From Papio anubis (lineage: Eukaryota; Chordata; Mammalia; Primates; Cercopithecidae): a DNA stretch of 64,000 bases. Positions 32,359 to 44,215 of the stretch are shown piece after piece; the first letter of the stretch is position 1; every line of letters starts with the position of its first letter. The translations under genes and the position numbers were made by a program. Below the pieces are notes generated by a model. It saw nothing but the letters and a program-made list of their open reading frames with translations. It had not been told where the DNA came from and did not search any database. The stretch lies in assembly GCF_008728515.1 (NCBI RefSeq), contig NC_044991.1:36722968-36786967 (forward strand), in the 5' to 3' direction.

Positions 32359-33930
32359 TAAGGTGATATTGGCTTCATAGAATGATTTAGGGAGGGTTCC
32401 CTCTTTCTCTATCTTCTGGAATTGTGTCAATAAGATTGGTACCAATTCTTTGAATGTCCAGTAGAATTCTGCTGTGAACTTGTCTGATCCTGAACTATTT
32501 TTGTTGTTGGTAATTTTTCAATTACCATTTCAATCTCTCTGCTTGTTATTGATCTGTTCAGGATATCTAATTATTTCTGATTTAAGCTAAGAGGGTTGTA
32601 TCTTTCCAGGAATTTATCCATCTCTTCTAGATTTTCTAGTTTGTGCACATAAAGGTGTTCACAGTAGCCTTGAATGATCATTTGTATTTCTGTGGTGTCA
32701 CTTGTAATATCTCCTGTTTCATTTCTTACTGAGCTTATTTGGATTTTATCTCTTATTTTCTTGGTTAATCTTGCTAATGGTCTATCAGTTTTACTCATCT
32801 TTTCAAATAACCGCTTTTTGTTTCATTTATCTTTTGTATTTTTTCTTTGTTTCAATTTCATTTTGCTCTGATATTGGTTATTTCCTTTCTTCTGCTGGGT
32901 TTGGGCTTGCTTTTTTCTTGTTTCTCTAGTTCCTTGAGGTGTGACCTTAAATTGTCTGTTTGTGTTCTTTCAGACTTTCTGATATAGGCATTTAGGGCTA
33001 TGAACTTTCCACTTAGCACTGCCTTTGCTGTGTCCCAGAGGTTTTTGATAGGTTGTATCACTATTGTTATTAAGTTTGAAGAATTTTTTAATTCCATTTT
33101 TATTTCATTTTTGACTCAACGATCATTCAGGATCAGGTTATTTAATTTCCATGTATTAAATGTTGTATAAAATATTTAATATTCTGTGTATTAATTGCAT
33201 GGTCTTGAAGGTTCCTTTTGGAGTTGATTTCCAGTTTTATTCCACTGTGGTCTGAGAGAGTGCTTGTTATAATTTCAATTTTCTTAAATTTATTGAGGCT
33301 CATATGGTCTGTCTTGGAGAAAGTTCCATACACTGTTGAATGGAATGTATAATTGGTGGTTGGTGGATGGAATGTTCTGTATATATCTATTAAGTCCATT
33401 TGTTCCAGGGTATAGTTTAAATCCACTGTTTCTTTATTGACTTTCTGTCCTGATGACCTGTCTAGTGCTGTCAGTGGAATATTGAAGTTCCCCACTATTA
33501 TTGTGTTACTGTCTATCTCATTTCTCAGGTCTATTAGTAACTGTTACATAAATTTGGGAACTCCAGTGTTAGGTGCATATATGGTTAGGATTGTGATATT
33601 TTCCTGTTGGACAAGGCCTTTCATCAATATGTAATGTCCCTCTTGGTCTTTTTCAGCTGCTGTTGCTTTAAAGTCTAATTTTACTGAAATAAGAAGAGCT
33701 ACTCCTGCTCAGTTTTGGTGTCCATTTGCCTGAAATGTCTTTTTCCACCCCTTTACCTTAAGTTTGTGCAAGTCATTATGTGTTGGGTGAGTCTCTTGAA
33801 GGCAGCAGATAGTTGGTTGGTGAATTCTTATCCATTCCACAATTCTATATCTTTTAAGTGGAACATTTAGGCCATTTACATTCAATGTTAGTATTGAGAT
33901 GTAAGGTACCATTCCATTCATCGTGCTATT
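32359..33930 (-). pseudogene. L1 ORF2 remnant, endonuclease and early RT
   Basis: The frame at 33709-33921 begins the APE-like endonuclease: ISILTLNVNGLN, then CCLQETH, the Asn and Glu motifs of the L1 endonuclease. 33142-33495 carries MGNFNIPLTALDRSSG, equivalent to the GDFN motif with the Asp missing. 32858-33097 and 32571-32798 continue to the RT N-terminal side. Stops and frameshifts separate these pieces. The sequence continues on the other side of the provirus. Confidence 0.8.
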
Positions 33931-33989
33931 TGTTGCTGTTATACATTGGTTTTTTGTTTTTGTTTTTTAAATCGTATTTTTGTTTTATA

Positions 33990-34950
33990 GGTCCTATGAG
34001 ATTTATGCTTTAAAGAGGTTCTGTTTTGATGTGTTTCCAGGATTTGTTTCAAGATTTAGAGCTCCTTTAACATTTCTTGTAGTGGTGGCTTGGTAGTGGC
34101 AAATTTTCTCAGCATTTGTTTGTCTGAAAAAGACTGTCTTTCCTTCATATATGAAGCTTAGTTTCACTTATTGCAAAATTCTTGGCTGATAATTGTTTTA
34201 TGTGAGGTGACTGAAGATAGGACTCCAGTCCCTTCTAGCTTGTAGGGTTTCTGCTGAGACATCTGCTGTTAATCCAATATGTTTCCTTTATAGTTTACTT
34301 GGTGCTTTTGTCTCACAGCTCTTAAGAGTCTTTCCTTTGTCTTAACTTTAGATAACCTGATGACAGTATTCCCAGGTGATGACCTTTTTGTGATGAATTT
34401 CCCAGGTGTTCTTTGTGCTTCTTGTATTTGAATGTCCAGGTCTCTAGCAAGGTTGAGGAAGTTTTCCTCAATTATTCCCCCAAATATATTTTCCAAACTT
34501 TTAGATTCCTCTTCTTCCTCAGGAAAACCAATTATTCTTAGGTTTAATTGTTTAATATAATCCCAGACTTCTTGGAGGCTTTGTTTGCATTTGCTTATTC
34601 TTTTTTCTCCGTCTTTGTTGGATTGGGATAATTCAATGACCTTGTCTTTGAGCTCTGAATTTCTTTTTTCTTTTTGTTCAATTCTATTGCTGAGACTTTC
34701 CAGGGCATTTTGCATTTCTGTAAGTGTGTCTATTATTTCCTGAAGTTTTGATTGTTTTTTATTTATGCCATCTATTTTCTTGAATATTTCTCCCTTCACT
34801 TCTTGTATCATTTTTTGGATGTGCTTACACTGGGCTTCACCTTTCTCTGGTGCCTCCCTGATTAGCTTAATAACTAACCTCCTGAATTATTTTTCTGGTA
34901 AATCAGGGATTTCTTCTTGGTTTGGGTCCAGTACTGGTGAGCTAGTGTGA
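33990..34950 (-). pseudogene. L1 ORF1 remnant
   Basis: A 180-codon frame at 34269-34811 matches L1 ORF1p: a heptad-rich coiled coil (ESLSNRIEQKEKRNSELKDK), then an RRM-type region with LRIIGFPEEEEESKSLEN and LARDLDIQIQEAQRTPGK, and the start of the C-terminal domain (VIRLSKVKTKERLLRAVRQK). ORF1p is an RNA-binding trimer that packages L1 RNA. The start Met region and the C-terminal end are disrupted. Confidence 0.85.
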
Positions 34951-35463
34951 TTTTTTGGAGGTGCTAAAGAACCTTGTTTGTCATATTACTAGAGTTGGTT
35001 TTCTGATTCCTTCTCATTTGGGTAAGCTCTGTCAGAGGGAAAGTCTAGAGCTGAAGGCTGTTCTTCTGTTTCTTTTGTCCCACAGGGATTCCCTTGATGT
35101 AGTACTCTTTGTGGCTTCCTGAGAGCCCAGCTGTAGTGATTGTTATCTCTCTTCTGGATCTAGCCACCCTGAAAGTCTACCCAGGCTCCAGCCTGGTACT
35201 GGGGGTTGTCTGCAGAGTCCTGTGATGTGAACCATCTTTGGGTCTGTCAGCCATGGATAACAGCACAGTATTTAGGGTGTCTCCTGGGTTCTGCAGGAGC
35301 AATCAACTTCCTTCAGGGGGTCTGTGAGTCCTCTCAGGTTTTCTGATTTATTCCTCCAGTCTTACTGGAGCAAAAATTCATGATGCGAGCCTCCCCCTGC
35401 TTCTCTGTCCGTCCAAGTTGGAGTTGCAATCTAGTCCTGCTTCCCGTCCACCATGATCTCTAG
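34951..35463 (-). other. 5' UTR remnant of the nested L1
   Basis: Non-coding sequence upstream of ORF1 on the minus strand. 'ttggagttgcaatctagtcc' near 35420-35440 is typical of the 5' leader of L1PB/L1MA-class elements. Promoter function cannot be judged. Confidence 0.6.
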
Positions 35464-36001
35464 TTTTTACATATAACATTGGTCAAAGCTCCAACTTCAT
35501 TCTTCTGCACATGGATATCCAGTTTTCCTAGTATCATTTGTTAAATGCCTTCAACAAATGATAATAATTCTGCATTGAATAGTTTTGGCAACCTTGTCAA
35601 AAATCATTTAACCTTATATATGGGGTTATATATTCCTGGGCTCTCTTTTCTGTTCCATTGAGCTATATGTCTGTGTTTATGCCAGTACCACAGTTTTGAT
35701 TACTGTAGCTTTGTAATGTATTTTAAAAATCAAGAAGTGTGAGACTTTCAACTTGGGTCCTTTTCAAAATTGTTTTTGGCTATTTGGAACCCCTAGAGAT
35801 TCCATGTGAATTTTAGGACAGATTTTTCTACTTCTGCAAAAGATGCCATTGTGATTTTGATAAGGATTACATTAAGGCTGTAGATTGTTTTGTATAGTGT
35901 TGTCATTTTAATAATATTAAGTCTTCTAATTCATGAACATAAATATCTTTCTTTTCATTTATGTCTTCTTTAATTTCTTTCAGCAAATTTTTATCATTTT
36001 C

Positions 36002-36308
36002 TTTCATTTGTTTGTTTGTTTGTTTTTTGAGATGGATCTTGTTCTGTCACCCAGGCTGGAATGCAGTGGCACCATCTTGGCTCACTGCAACCTTGACCTC
36101 CCAGGTTCAAGCGACTCTCCTGCCTCAGCCTCCTGAGTAGCTGTGATTACAGGCACATGTCACCACACTTGGCTAATTTTTGTATTTTTAGTAGAGACAG
36201 GGTTTCACCATGTTAGCCAGTCTGGTCTTGAACTCCTGACCTCAGGTGATCCGCCCACCTCAGCCTCCCAACGTGCTGGGATTACAAGTGTGAGCCACTT
36301 GCCCAGCC
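36002..36308 (-). mobile_element. Alu SINE with TSD
   Basis: Reverse Alu with a (TTTG)n tail, ending 'gagccacttgcccagcc'. 'tttttatcattttc' flanks both sides (about 35988-36001 and 36312-36325). Confidence 0.94.
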
Positions 36309-36921
36309 AACTTTTTATCATTTTCGGTGTAGAAGTCTTTCACTCTTTGGTTAAACTAATTCCTAAGTATTTTATTATATTTGGTGCTATTGTAAATGGA
36401 ATTGGTTCTTTTAATTTTATTTTTGAATTGTTCATTGTTAGTGTATGAAAATGCAATTAATTCTTGCATATTGGTTTTGTATTCTGTAACTTTGTTGAAT
36501 TTGTTTATTAGTTTTAAGACTTTTCGTGGAACCTTCAGTGCTTTCTACATATAAGTTCATGTCATCTACAAACAGAGATATTTTAATTTTTTCCTTTCCT
36601 GTTTGGAGCCTTTTGTTTGTTTTCCTTGCCTAATTGCTCTGGCCAGAGCTGCCAATACTACGTTGAATAGAAGGGGTGAACGTGGGCATCCTTTCCTTAT
36701 TCATGGTCTTCAAGGAATTTGTCAGCCTCCTACCACTGAGTATGATCCTAGCTGTGGATTTTTTATATATACCTTTATATTGTTGAGGTAGTTACCTTGA
36801 GTGTGTTTTTTTAATCATAAAAGGATGTTGACTTTTGTCAAATACTTTTTCTAAATCAATTGAAATGATCCTGTGGATTTTTTTTCTTTATTCTGTTAAT
36901 GTGGTATATATTACACTGACC

Positions 36922-37141
36922 AACTTTTTTATTCTAATAATATATCATATTTAGCCCAATTGTATCCAAATACCATCCCAAATATTATCATTTTAACATG
37001 CAATCAATATAAAAAATGTTGAAATCATTTGCATTCTTTTTCACTCCAACTTGAGAATACCTTTATATTCACGTATATTTTCTTGCTTTTTAAAAATGGC
37101 TTAAGCTCATTGGAGAAACAAAGCAAAATAAAGACAGATCC
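36922..37141 (-). mobile_element. 220-bp unclassified insertion with 9-bp direct repeats
   Basis: The ancient L1 text is interrupted between 'ttacactgacc' and 'acactgacccatttttgc'. The repeat acactgacc (36913-36921 and 37142-37150) flanks the insert. On the minus strand the insert ends 'attagaataaaaaagtt', an AATAAA followed by an A-rich end, as in a retroposed transcript. I could not assign it to a family with confidence. Confidence 0.7.
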
Positions 37142-37966
37142 ACACTGACCCATTTTTGCATATTGAACCATCCCTGCATTCCAGGAATAAACCACATTTT
37201 GTCATGGTATATAAACCTTTTAGTATGCCGCTGCATTTAGTTTGTCAGTGTTTTGTTGAGGATTTTTACATTAAAGTTTATCATGTATATTGGTCTGTAC
37301 TTTTCTTTTATTGTAATGTCTTTATTTGGCTTGGTATCAGTCAACACCAGCCTCACAGAATTAGGTAGGAAGTGTTCCCACCTCTTCAATTTTTTGGCAG
37401 AGTTTGAGAAGGATTAATGTTAGTTCTTTAAATGCTTAAGAGAATTCACCAAAGAAGCCATCAGGTCCAGGGCTTTTCTTTGTCAGGAGGTTTTTGATTA
37501 CTAATTCAGTCTGTTTACTAACTACAGGCCTATTCAGATTTTCAGTTTCTTCATGATTCAGATTTGGTAGGCTTTGTGTCTCTAATTTGTCACTTCGTCT
37601 AGGTTATTTAATTTGTGGGCATACAGTTGTTCATAGTGCTCTCTTATAATCTCCTTTATTTCTGCGGACCAGTTAGTAATGTCCCCACTTCCATTCCTGA
37701 TTTTAGTTATTTGAGTCTTCTATCTTCTTTCTTAGCCAATCTAGCTAAATGTTTATCAATTTTGTTAACCTTTTGGAAGAGTGAACTTTTGGGGTTTTTT
37801 TAATCTCTATTATTTTTCTCTTCTCTAATTTATTATCTCTGCTTTAATCTTTATGATTTTCTTTCATCTGCTAACTTTGGGTTTAATTTGGGCTTTTTAG
37901 TTTCTTAGTTGTAAAGTTCGTTTGTTGACTTGAGATCTTTCCTCTTTTTTAATATGTTCACAGCTT

Positions 37967-38270
37967 CATTTATTTATTTATTTTTTTGAGATGGAGTCTC
38001 GCTCTCTCACCCAGGCTGGAGTACAGTGGCATGATCTCAGCTCACTACAACCTCTGCCTCTCAGGTTCAAGCAATTCTCCTGCCTCAGCCTCCCAAGTGG
38101 CTGGGACTACAGGCATGAGTCACCATGCCCAGCCAACTTTTTGTATTTTTAGTAGAGACGGGGTTTCACCACGTTGGTCAGGCTGGTCTCAAACTCCTCA
38201 CTTTAGGCTATCCACCTGCCTTGGCCTCTAAAAGTGCTAGGATTATAGGCGTGAGCCACCACCTCTGGCC
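37967..38270 (-). mobile_element. Alu SINE with TSD
   Basis: Reverse Alu with a (TTTA)n tail, ending 'ccaccacctctggcc'. 'aatatgttcacagctt' (37951-37966) and 'aatgtgttcacagctt' (38272-38287) flank it. Confidence 0.94.
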
Positions 38271-38537
38271 TAATGTGTTCACAGCTTTAAATCACTACTT
38301 TTACTGAATCCCATAAGTTTTGGTATGTTGTGTTTCTATTTTCATTCATCTTTAAGTATTTTCTAATTTCTTCTGTGATTCCTTCTTTGATCCTTTAATT
38401 GTGTAAGAGTGGCTTGTTTAATTTCCATGAATTTGTGAACTTTACAGTTTTTCTTCTGTTATTGATGTCTAAATTGACCCCATCATGGTTGCAGATGATA
38501 GTTTGATATATCTGTTTCTTAAAATCCACCGAAATTT

Positions 38538-38831
38538 CCTGCCTCAGCCTCCCGAGTAACTGGGACCACAGGCACCCGCCACCATGTCTAGCTAATTTTT
38601 TTTTGTATTTTTAGTAGAGATGGGATTTCACCTTGTTAGCCAGGATGGTCTCCATCTTCTGACCTCGTGATGTGCCTGCCTCAGCCTCCCAAAGTGCTGG
38701 GATTACAGATGTGAGCCACCACGCCCAGCCAGGAGAACCGGGGAAGCTAAGTTTGCAGTGAGCCGAGATGGCGCCACTGCGCTCCAGCCTGGGTGACAGA
38801 GCGAAACTCCATCTCAAAAAAAAAAGAAAAA
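38538..38831 (+). mobile_element. Alu with internally inverted 5' part (twin-priming-like)
   Basis: 38538-38730 is the reverse complement of about the first 190 Alu bases (from 'tcctgcctcagcctcccgag' to 'ccaccacgcccagcc'). 38731-38831 is the remaining 3' part in forward orientation ('aggagaaccgggg' to 'gaaactccatctcaaaa' and an A tail). One pair of target duplications encloses both parts: aaaatccaccgaaattt (38521-38537) and aaaatccactgaaattt (38832-38848). 'ttagccaggatggtctcc' suggests AluY. Confidence 0.9.
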
Positions 38832-39062
38832 AAAATCCACTGAAATTTGATTTGTGGCCTGACATAAGGTCTGTCCTGGAGACTGTCCCATGTTCACTTG
38901 AGAGGAAGTTGTTCTGTTGTTGCTGAGTAGAGTGTTCTGTATATATCTATTAGATCTAGTTGCTTTACTGTGTTGGTCAAGTCCTCTGTGTCTTTACTTA
39001 TCTTCTTTCTGGCTTTTCTGTCAATTGCTGAGATTGAGTTTTGGAGTCTCCAATTATCACTG

Positions 39063-39279
39063 TGAGGTTAACTAAGTAATATTTGTGATGAATGTTTATA
39101 AGTAGCAATTTGTCACAGAACAACATAGAATGAGTCAGGGATGGGGAGCAGGTTACCTTCTCAGAAGAGAAGATAACACATACAAAGGAACTGAAGTATG
39201 GACTCATAGAGAATAGGTGTGTATGTTGTAGCAAGAGAAGTGCTCCTGGGATAAGTAAGCAGGGCTAGTCAGATGGTAA
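39063..39279. other. Unannotated interval
   Basis: Short stretch after the end of the ancient L1, with nothing recognised. Confidence 0.35.
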
Positions 39280-39540
39280 AATGTCTTGCACGCCATGCTA
39301 AGGAGTTGGAATATTGCCCTGAAGGCAGTGGATGTCCATGAGCTTATAACAATAACATGGTCAGGGTTTCATTTTAGAAAGATGATTATGATTCCAAGAG
39401 GGAGAACAAGTTGAAAAAGTGATGCAGGAAACAGGTATAGGAGACAAGACCACTGGCATTATCCAGCTAAGGAAAGATGTGGGCCTGGACTAAGGGTGAC
39501 AATGGGGTGGAAGGTTAGGTTTTCCAGATAGGAAGTGAAT
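39280..39540 (-). mobile_element. Probable L2 fragment
   Basis: 'ttgcacgccatgctaaggag', 'catggtcagggtttcatttt', 'agaaagatgattatgattcc' and 'ctggactaagggtgacaatg' resemble the reverse complement of the L2 3' half seen in sense near 20150. Diverged; borders approximate. Confidence 0.5.
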
Positions 39541-40869
39541 GATCACCTTTAGCAGGTGCAAGACAGAGAAGAAACAATAATTTCTTCTACCTTAGAAATC
39601 TTAATGCAACCACAGCGAACCCCAGAAAAACAATCAAAGTGGATTTAAGCAGAGCATCCCACAAGAGGAAAATTATTCCTCTCAGGGAGCCTGAAGAAGC
39701 CTCCACACTAGGCACCTGTGGAATATGCATCAATTGTGTTTGTGCTAATCCCAGGGATCTTGGAAAGCAATACAGATTACTGGTGTCCTGTTAGGTCAGA
39801 GAGGCCTCCTGTACGTCTTTCCTTCTCCTGTCTTTCCCCTCAGCCCCATCTTTCATTGTATTCCTAGGAGACAACTGTTTTCCTTCTCTCATCTTCTTCC
39901 CCCTTCCTGGGCTGCCCCAGGCTGACTGACAAGGGAGCCTTCAACCGTCATGCACATGAAGCCGAAATTTAAGTCCCTGCACAACGCTTACCCAAGCTCC
40001 TCCAAAAAAACTTGTCTTTGCATGTTCATAGTAGACAATAAGCTGTTTGTTTTGGCTAACACACACACACACCAAAAAATGCTGATGGAACCAAGCACGC
40101 AACACTATATGGCAGGTTTATTGCCCTAAGTTTTAAGGTCAGTATGAAGCTGGGTTGGAGAGGACAAGGAGAAAGAACAAAATTGGTTTTCTTTATCATT
40201 TTAGGAGAGGACTTATTATTTGGGTATTTTTATATGCCTGACATTCCCATGGTGACAACAGAGCAGTTATTAGGGGAGAAAATGCCACAAATGAAAAAAT
40301 AAAATGCATCAATATATGGAATCGTGTTGCTTTTCATGAACATCTCAAGGTGACTTCTTTCATGCAGTCTCATATGAGTAAAACTATGTTGATTTTCGAA
40401 ATTTTCGTATTATTTTTATCTAGCCCATTCCTATGTAGTTCAAAAAAGTGATGACTATTAGACAATAATTTAGAATCTGATTGACACTATAGCCTGGCCA
40501 GTATTTTGTGAAGGGTTCTGCTGTGACGTATTGCTGAAACTTGTTAACCTGCCTGTATTTCATTTCTCTGTTGATTTTACTGACTCAGGGTTGACTGTAA
40601 GATATTAACAAGCAAAATTTTTCCAAAAATTAGCTTATCTTATGAGACTCAAAAAGCCAATCTATTGATAGAAAGACCTTTCATAATTTATTAAAAGTTT
40701 AGGTTTATAGGTTTTTTTGAAGAAAGGAATATGCTTTTATTATCACTTCCAGCCTGTTGCTGGAAGTAGGCTGGTAAAAAGATTATTGTCTAACAGGAGG
40801 CCTCAGGGAGCCCTATCAGATACCAACAGGTGATGCTCACATGTCCCCAGCACTGAGCTCATGTTACAG
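39541..40869. other. Unannotated interval
   Basis: No recognised family or exon. A short (CA)n lies at about 40059-40072. Confidence 0.4.
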
Positions 40870-41050
40870 CATTCTCTCCTCTGGTCTTTTCAGTCACCCT
40901 GTGATGTAGGTACTGTGATTATTGCCCCATGCAGGTAAGGAAACTAAGGCACAGACAGTCGAAGTTATACAAGTTCACAAAGCAAAGACGTGGAGGAGCT
41001 GGGATCCATGCTCAGTGTTGAAAAGTTGGAGTTCTGGCTTTTTAACTATT
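40870..41050 (-). repeat. MIR SINE
   Basis: 'cctgtgatgtaggtactgtg', 'aggtaaggaaactaaggcac' and 'ggaggagctgggatccatgc' are a reverse-orientation MIR. Confidence 0.75.
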
Positions 41051-41070
41051 TTGCTGCACAATGCCCAGAA

Positions 41071-41108
41071 AGACACCAGGAGCTGTAAAAGACACCAGGA
41101 GCTGTAAA
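41071..41108. repeat. Exact 19-bp tandem duplication
   Basis: agacaccaggagctgtaaa occurs twice without a gap (41071-41089 and 41090-41108), beside the MIR. Confidence 0.95.
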
Positions 41109-43734
41109 CTGCACATCCCTCAGGAAGAGTTCATGGCATGGGTATCACAAGCCTATTTTAGGCCATACTGCCTGCTCCTTGACCTTAAGGTTTTAAAAAT
41201 ACAGTTGGGGAATGGGGGAGAAACACTCCCAAAGAAAGCAACCAAGGCAATTACATGCTAAACACATAGCATTCAACTCTATGTGAGTAAATCAAATCCT
41301 TGCTTCTAGGCTTTCTGTCACTGATTTTGTCTTAAGTCCTACAATTTGTTCTCTCAATCTGCTGAGCACTGCTCTTTCTTATCAAGGCTACAAAGACAAA
41401 CTTCTGCCCAGTCCCCAGTCAAGTGATCACAAAAAGCAGGTTAATGGGGGCCTCTGAAGCAGTGAGAATTTCTGGTTTTGGAAGTCAATCCAGAGGTGTC
41501 TTGGTCGGAAAAAAAGATACAAACTGTAAAAATAAAACTGCTTGGGTCATCAGATCCATTTTAGTGTGTCACTGCCAGCTTTAAATATATATATATATAT
41601 ATATAATACAAGTGAAAATTGTTTCAAGAACTTTTAATTTCAATTACAAATTACACATTAAAATGTGTATACCGGGTCATATTGTAAAATGTATTTTTTG
41701 TATAACTTGTGGTCAATAACATTTGAAAGACATTGTTCTTAAAAAGCAAACCATTGCCCCCAAGTTGGGACATCTCTGGTCTTTTTATCCCAGTGGGGTT
41801 CTTCACAGTGTGCATCTGTGCACATCACACCAAACAAGATGTATAGAACACCTGCAGTAATAGGGGTCAGGGGAGCTGCAGGAGGCCACCTAGAGACTGC
41901 GATAGAGTCTTTATGGTGCCACTTTTTCTAATAAAGACTTGAGTCTAGAAAGCTCTGAAGGCTCGAAAGGTATTTATTCACAAACAGGAATGTGGGATGA
42001 AATGTGTCAGACAAGTCAAGCCTTGTGAGTGCCTCTGAATCTGGTTTGCTGATGACATTCAGATTATCTACACTGATGTGGCTGCCCCTCCTGATGGGCC
42101 ATAACCTGGTGCACAGGAATCCCCACACTAATATTTCTCACCATCAGCTCCCGGGTCCCCCCTAGTCAACAACTGCTCTGGTCCGAGACCTCTCATCTGC
42201 TGGACCAATCAAAGTCCATCACAGCAGCTCCTCCGATGCTTCCTCCACCTCCACAGTATTTTTTCCCCAACAAGTTGGGTTCCTTCTTCCAAATTCTTCC
42301 CAAATTCCACAACTTCACCAAATCTTACTTGAGCAACCCAGCTTCATGCCAATCCCTGCCTCATCATCCTTCCATCATGTCTTTCTCACCCTCACAGCCT
42401 CCACATGTCCTCACAGTCAGTGCTTATGGGATGTTTGTGCCTGTGCTTGCCCATCCAACTGTTTGCACGTCTGTGCCTCCCTGCACCTTTCTGGGCTTGG
42501 ACCACATGCCCAGGGTACGGTCAGCCCCTACCAGGGCAAGGAGCACAATGGGCATGTGTTTCACAACCCCATAGGCTGCACAGCATTTGGCATGTGCTCA
42601 GATGCAGCCTGGCTACTCCCAATGTGCCTGGCTACTCCCATCTGCCAAGAAGGTAGCTCTTCTAGCTCAGAGAGATGAAAAATCCTTGGAAAATGGAGTC
42701 TGCACTAAGCCAGGCTGTTCTGAGAAGCTAGTGTCTGCATCACATACATTCAGACTTAAAGTACTTCTCTAGAGGTATTCTTTGACTTAAACCACCTAGC
42801 TGCTTCTATTGCCTTGACAGCTAGGCTGAACCACCCACTTTAGCAGGTGCTTCTTTGCTGGCCCGTTACTACCATCTATTGGCTCCTGGAGGAAACAAGA
42901 ATGAGCCACATGTCTGAGGATAAGTGCTTCCATCTGAATTCCCAAAAGGCTTTCAGGGGTTGGAAAATGATCACCCGAGAAGCCACCAGGTAGGGGATTC
43001 GGTGCTTGCAGAATGCTTTTGCCATCCTGGCTCTGTCTTCCTGCCCCTCATCAAAGTTGGCTCAGGGAGTTCAAATATAGAACCGACATTTGTTTTAAAA
43101 ACATAAAGATAGGTAAGCCCTACCCAATAAAAATTGACATAGAGAGGTGAACTACCCCACATTCAGAGAAAAACTACTATTCCAGGCCCACCTTCCCAAG
43201 CACCTTGCTTCTGCAGAATTTTTATCCACAAGGCATCTATTAGGTTACCTACCTTTGCCAGGGCCTAAAATCCGGCCCCTTAGCAAAACAAAAACCACAT
43301 CTAGATGTTTCTAAGATGAAAGATAATCATGTCTCTTTACATAGTATTAGCATAAGGGTGGCCACTGAAGCAGAATTTCACATGATAAACTAAGCTATCT
43401 TTGGAAAACACAAGTATTTCCCAAAGTAGAATGTAGACTGTCACAACCCACCAAAAGTGGAAATTTTTGTATTCAAATTTCCTGGCTATGAGCTCAGACC
43501 ACCGCCACTATGAAACAAAGTCTGGCTAGAATGGACTGCAGGGAGTGAAATTGATGCTGATTTTCTCAGGAGGCCAGGGTTTAAAGTTGGGCTTTCCCTG
43601 GTTCCAATTCATTGTCTGCCATTGCTCCAGGAAGAACATAGCCCAATTGCTCCTAATTTTGAAAAACATCAGAGCTGACCATTTGCCACAAGAAGTTAAT
43701 TTTCAAGAAAAGAGAGGCAAACTCTTTCAGTTGC
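41109..43734. other. Unannotated interval with an (AT)n
   Basis: A pure (AT)n microsatellite lies at 41584-41604. The rest, including several short frames near 42236-42772 on the + strand, shows no recognised domain or family. Confidence 0.4.
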
Positions 43735-44215
43735 TTATTGCTGCATAAAAAACCACCTCAAAATGTAGCAGCTTGAAACAATTTATTATTAAACTAAAAC
43801 AAGTTATTAAAGCTACACCATGTCAGCCGTGGCCACTCCTGTGTTCAGCTGGGTGGGGCTAGAGCCCCCCAGACAGCCTCTGTCAGGTGTCTGCACCTGG
43901 ATGCTGCTGCATGTGGCTGCTTCCTCCACGTAATGACGCGTCCTCCAGGGCCTCTTCCCATTGCATCACCCTACCAAGATAGCATGGATGTTCTTACAGG
44001 ACGGCAGCCCACTTCCAGGAGGGCAAACACAGAAACTCCCAGATCTCTCAACCGTCAGGCCTGGAACTGACACAGTGTCACTTCTGCTTCATTCTACTGA
44101 TCAAAGCAAGTCACAGACCAGCGCAGATTCAAGGGAGCAGGAAGCAGATTCCACTTGTCAACAGGAAGAGTGATAAAAGCCTATGTGGAGGGGAGGACTG
44201 TAGGCACCACCTCTA
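43735..44215 (-). mobile_element. MaLR (MLT1-like) LTR
   Basis: 'gttgcttattgctgcataaaa', 'gcttgaaacaatttattatt', 'gtgttcagctgggtggggct' and 'gatcaaagcaagtcacagacc' are the reverse complement of an MLT1-type LTR with its antisense polyA region near the left end. Confidence 0.55.

Larger units (their letters stand above)
23435..35463 (-). mobile_element. Near full-length L1 (L1MA/L1PB-class), split by a provirus
   Basis: On the minus strand it contains, 5' to 3': a 5' UTR (ends near 35463, sense 'atcatggtggacgggaagc'), an ORF1 remnant (about 34811 down), an ORF2 remnant with endonuclease and reverse-transcriptase parts, and a 3' UTR ending near 23435 ('ttttttaattgtggtg' read on +). The provirus at 25975-32354 interrupts ORF2 after '...ggttttggtat'. 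Removing the provirus leaves about 5.6 kb. Stops and frameshifts are many. A weak 'ttttac' repeat at both outer borders may be the target-site duplication. The subfamily comes from remembered consensus text and was not searched. Confidence 0.8.
35464..39062 (-). mobile_element. Ancient L1 (L1M-class) ORF2 region, outer nest
   Basis: Reverse-complement ORF2 text runs from 'ccaacttcattcttctgcac' at 35488, through 'ctctggccagagctgccaat' (36640) and 'tgtccccacttccattcctg' (37680), to 'ctgagattgagttttggag' (39030). Alus (36002-36308, 37967-38270, 38538-38831) and a 220-bp insertion (36922-37141) interrupt it. It continues the ancient L1 at 22100-23434. Confidence 0.8.

Noticed and set aside
38611..38865. 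84-codon minus-strand frame joining two Alu-type peptides
   Set aside because: It simply reads across the internal inversion of one Alu.
40741..40772. Small hairpin 'ccagcctgttgctggaagtaggctgg'-like
   Set aside because: The arms are only 7 bp. Such structures are common by chance and nothing nearby supports a role.
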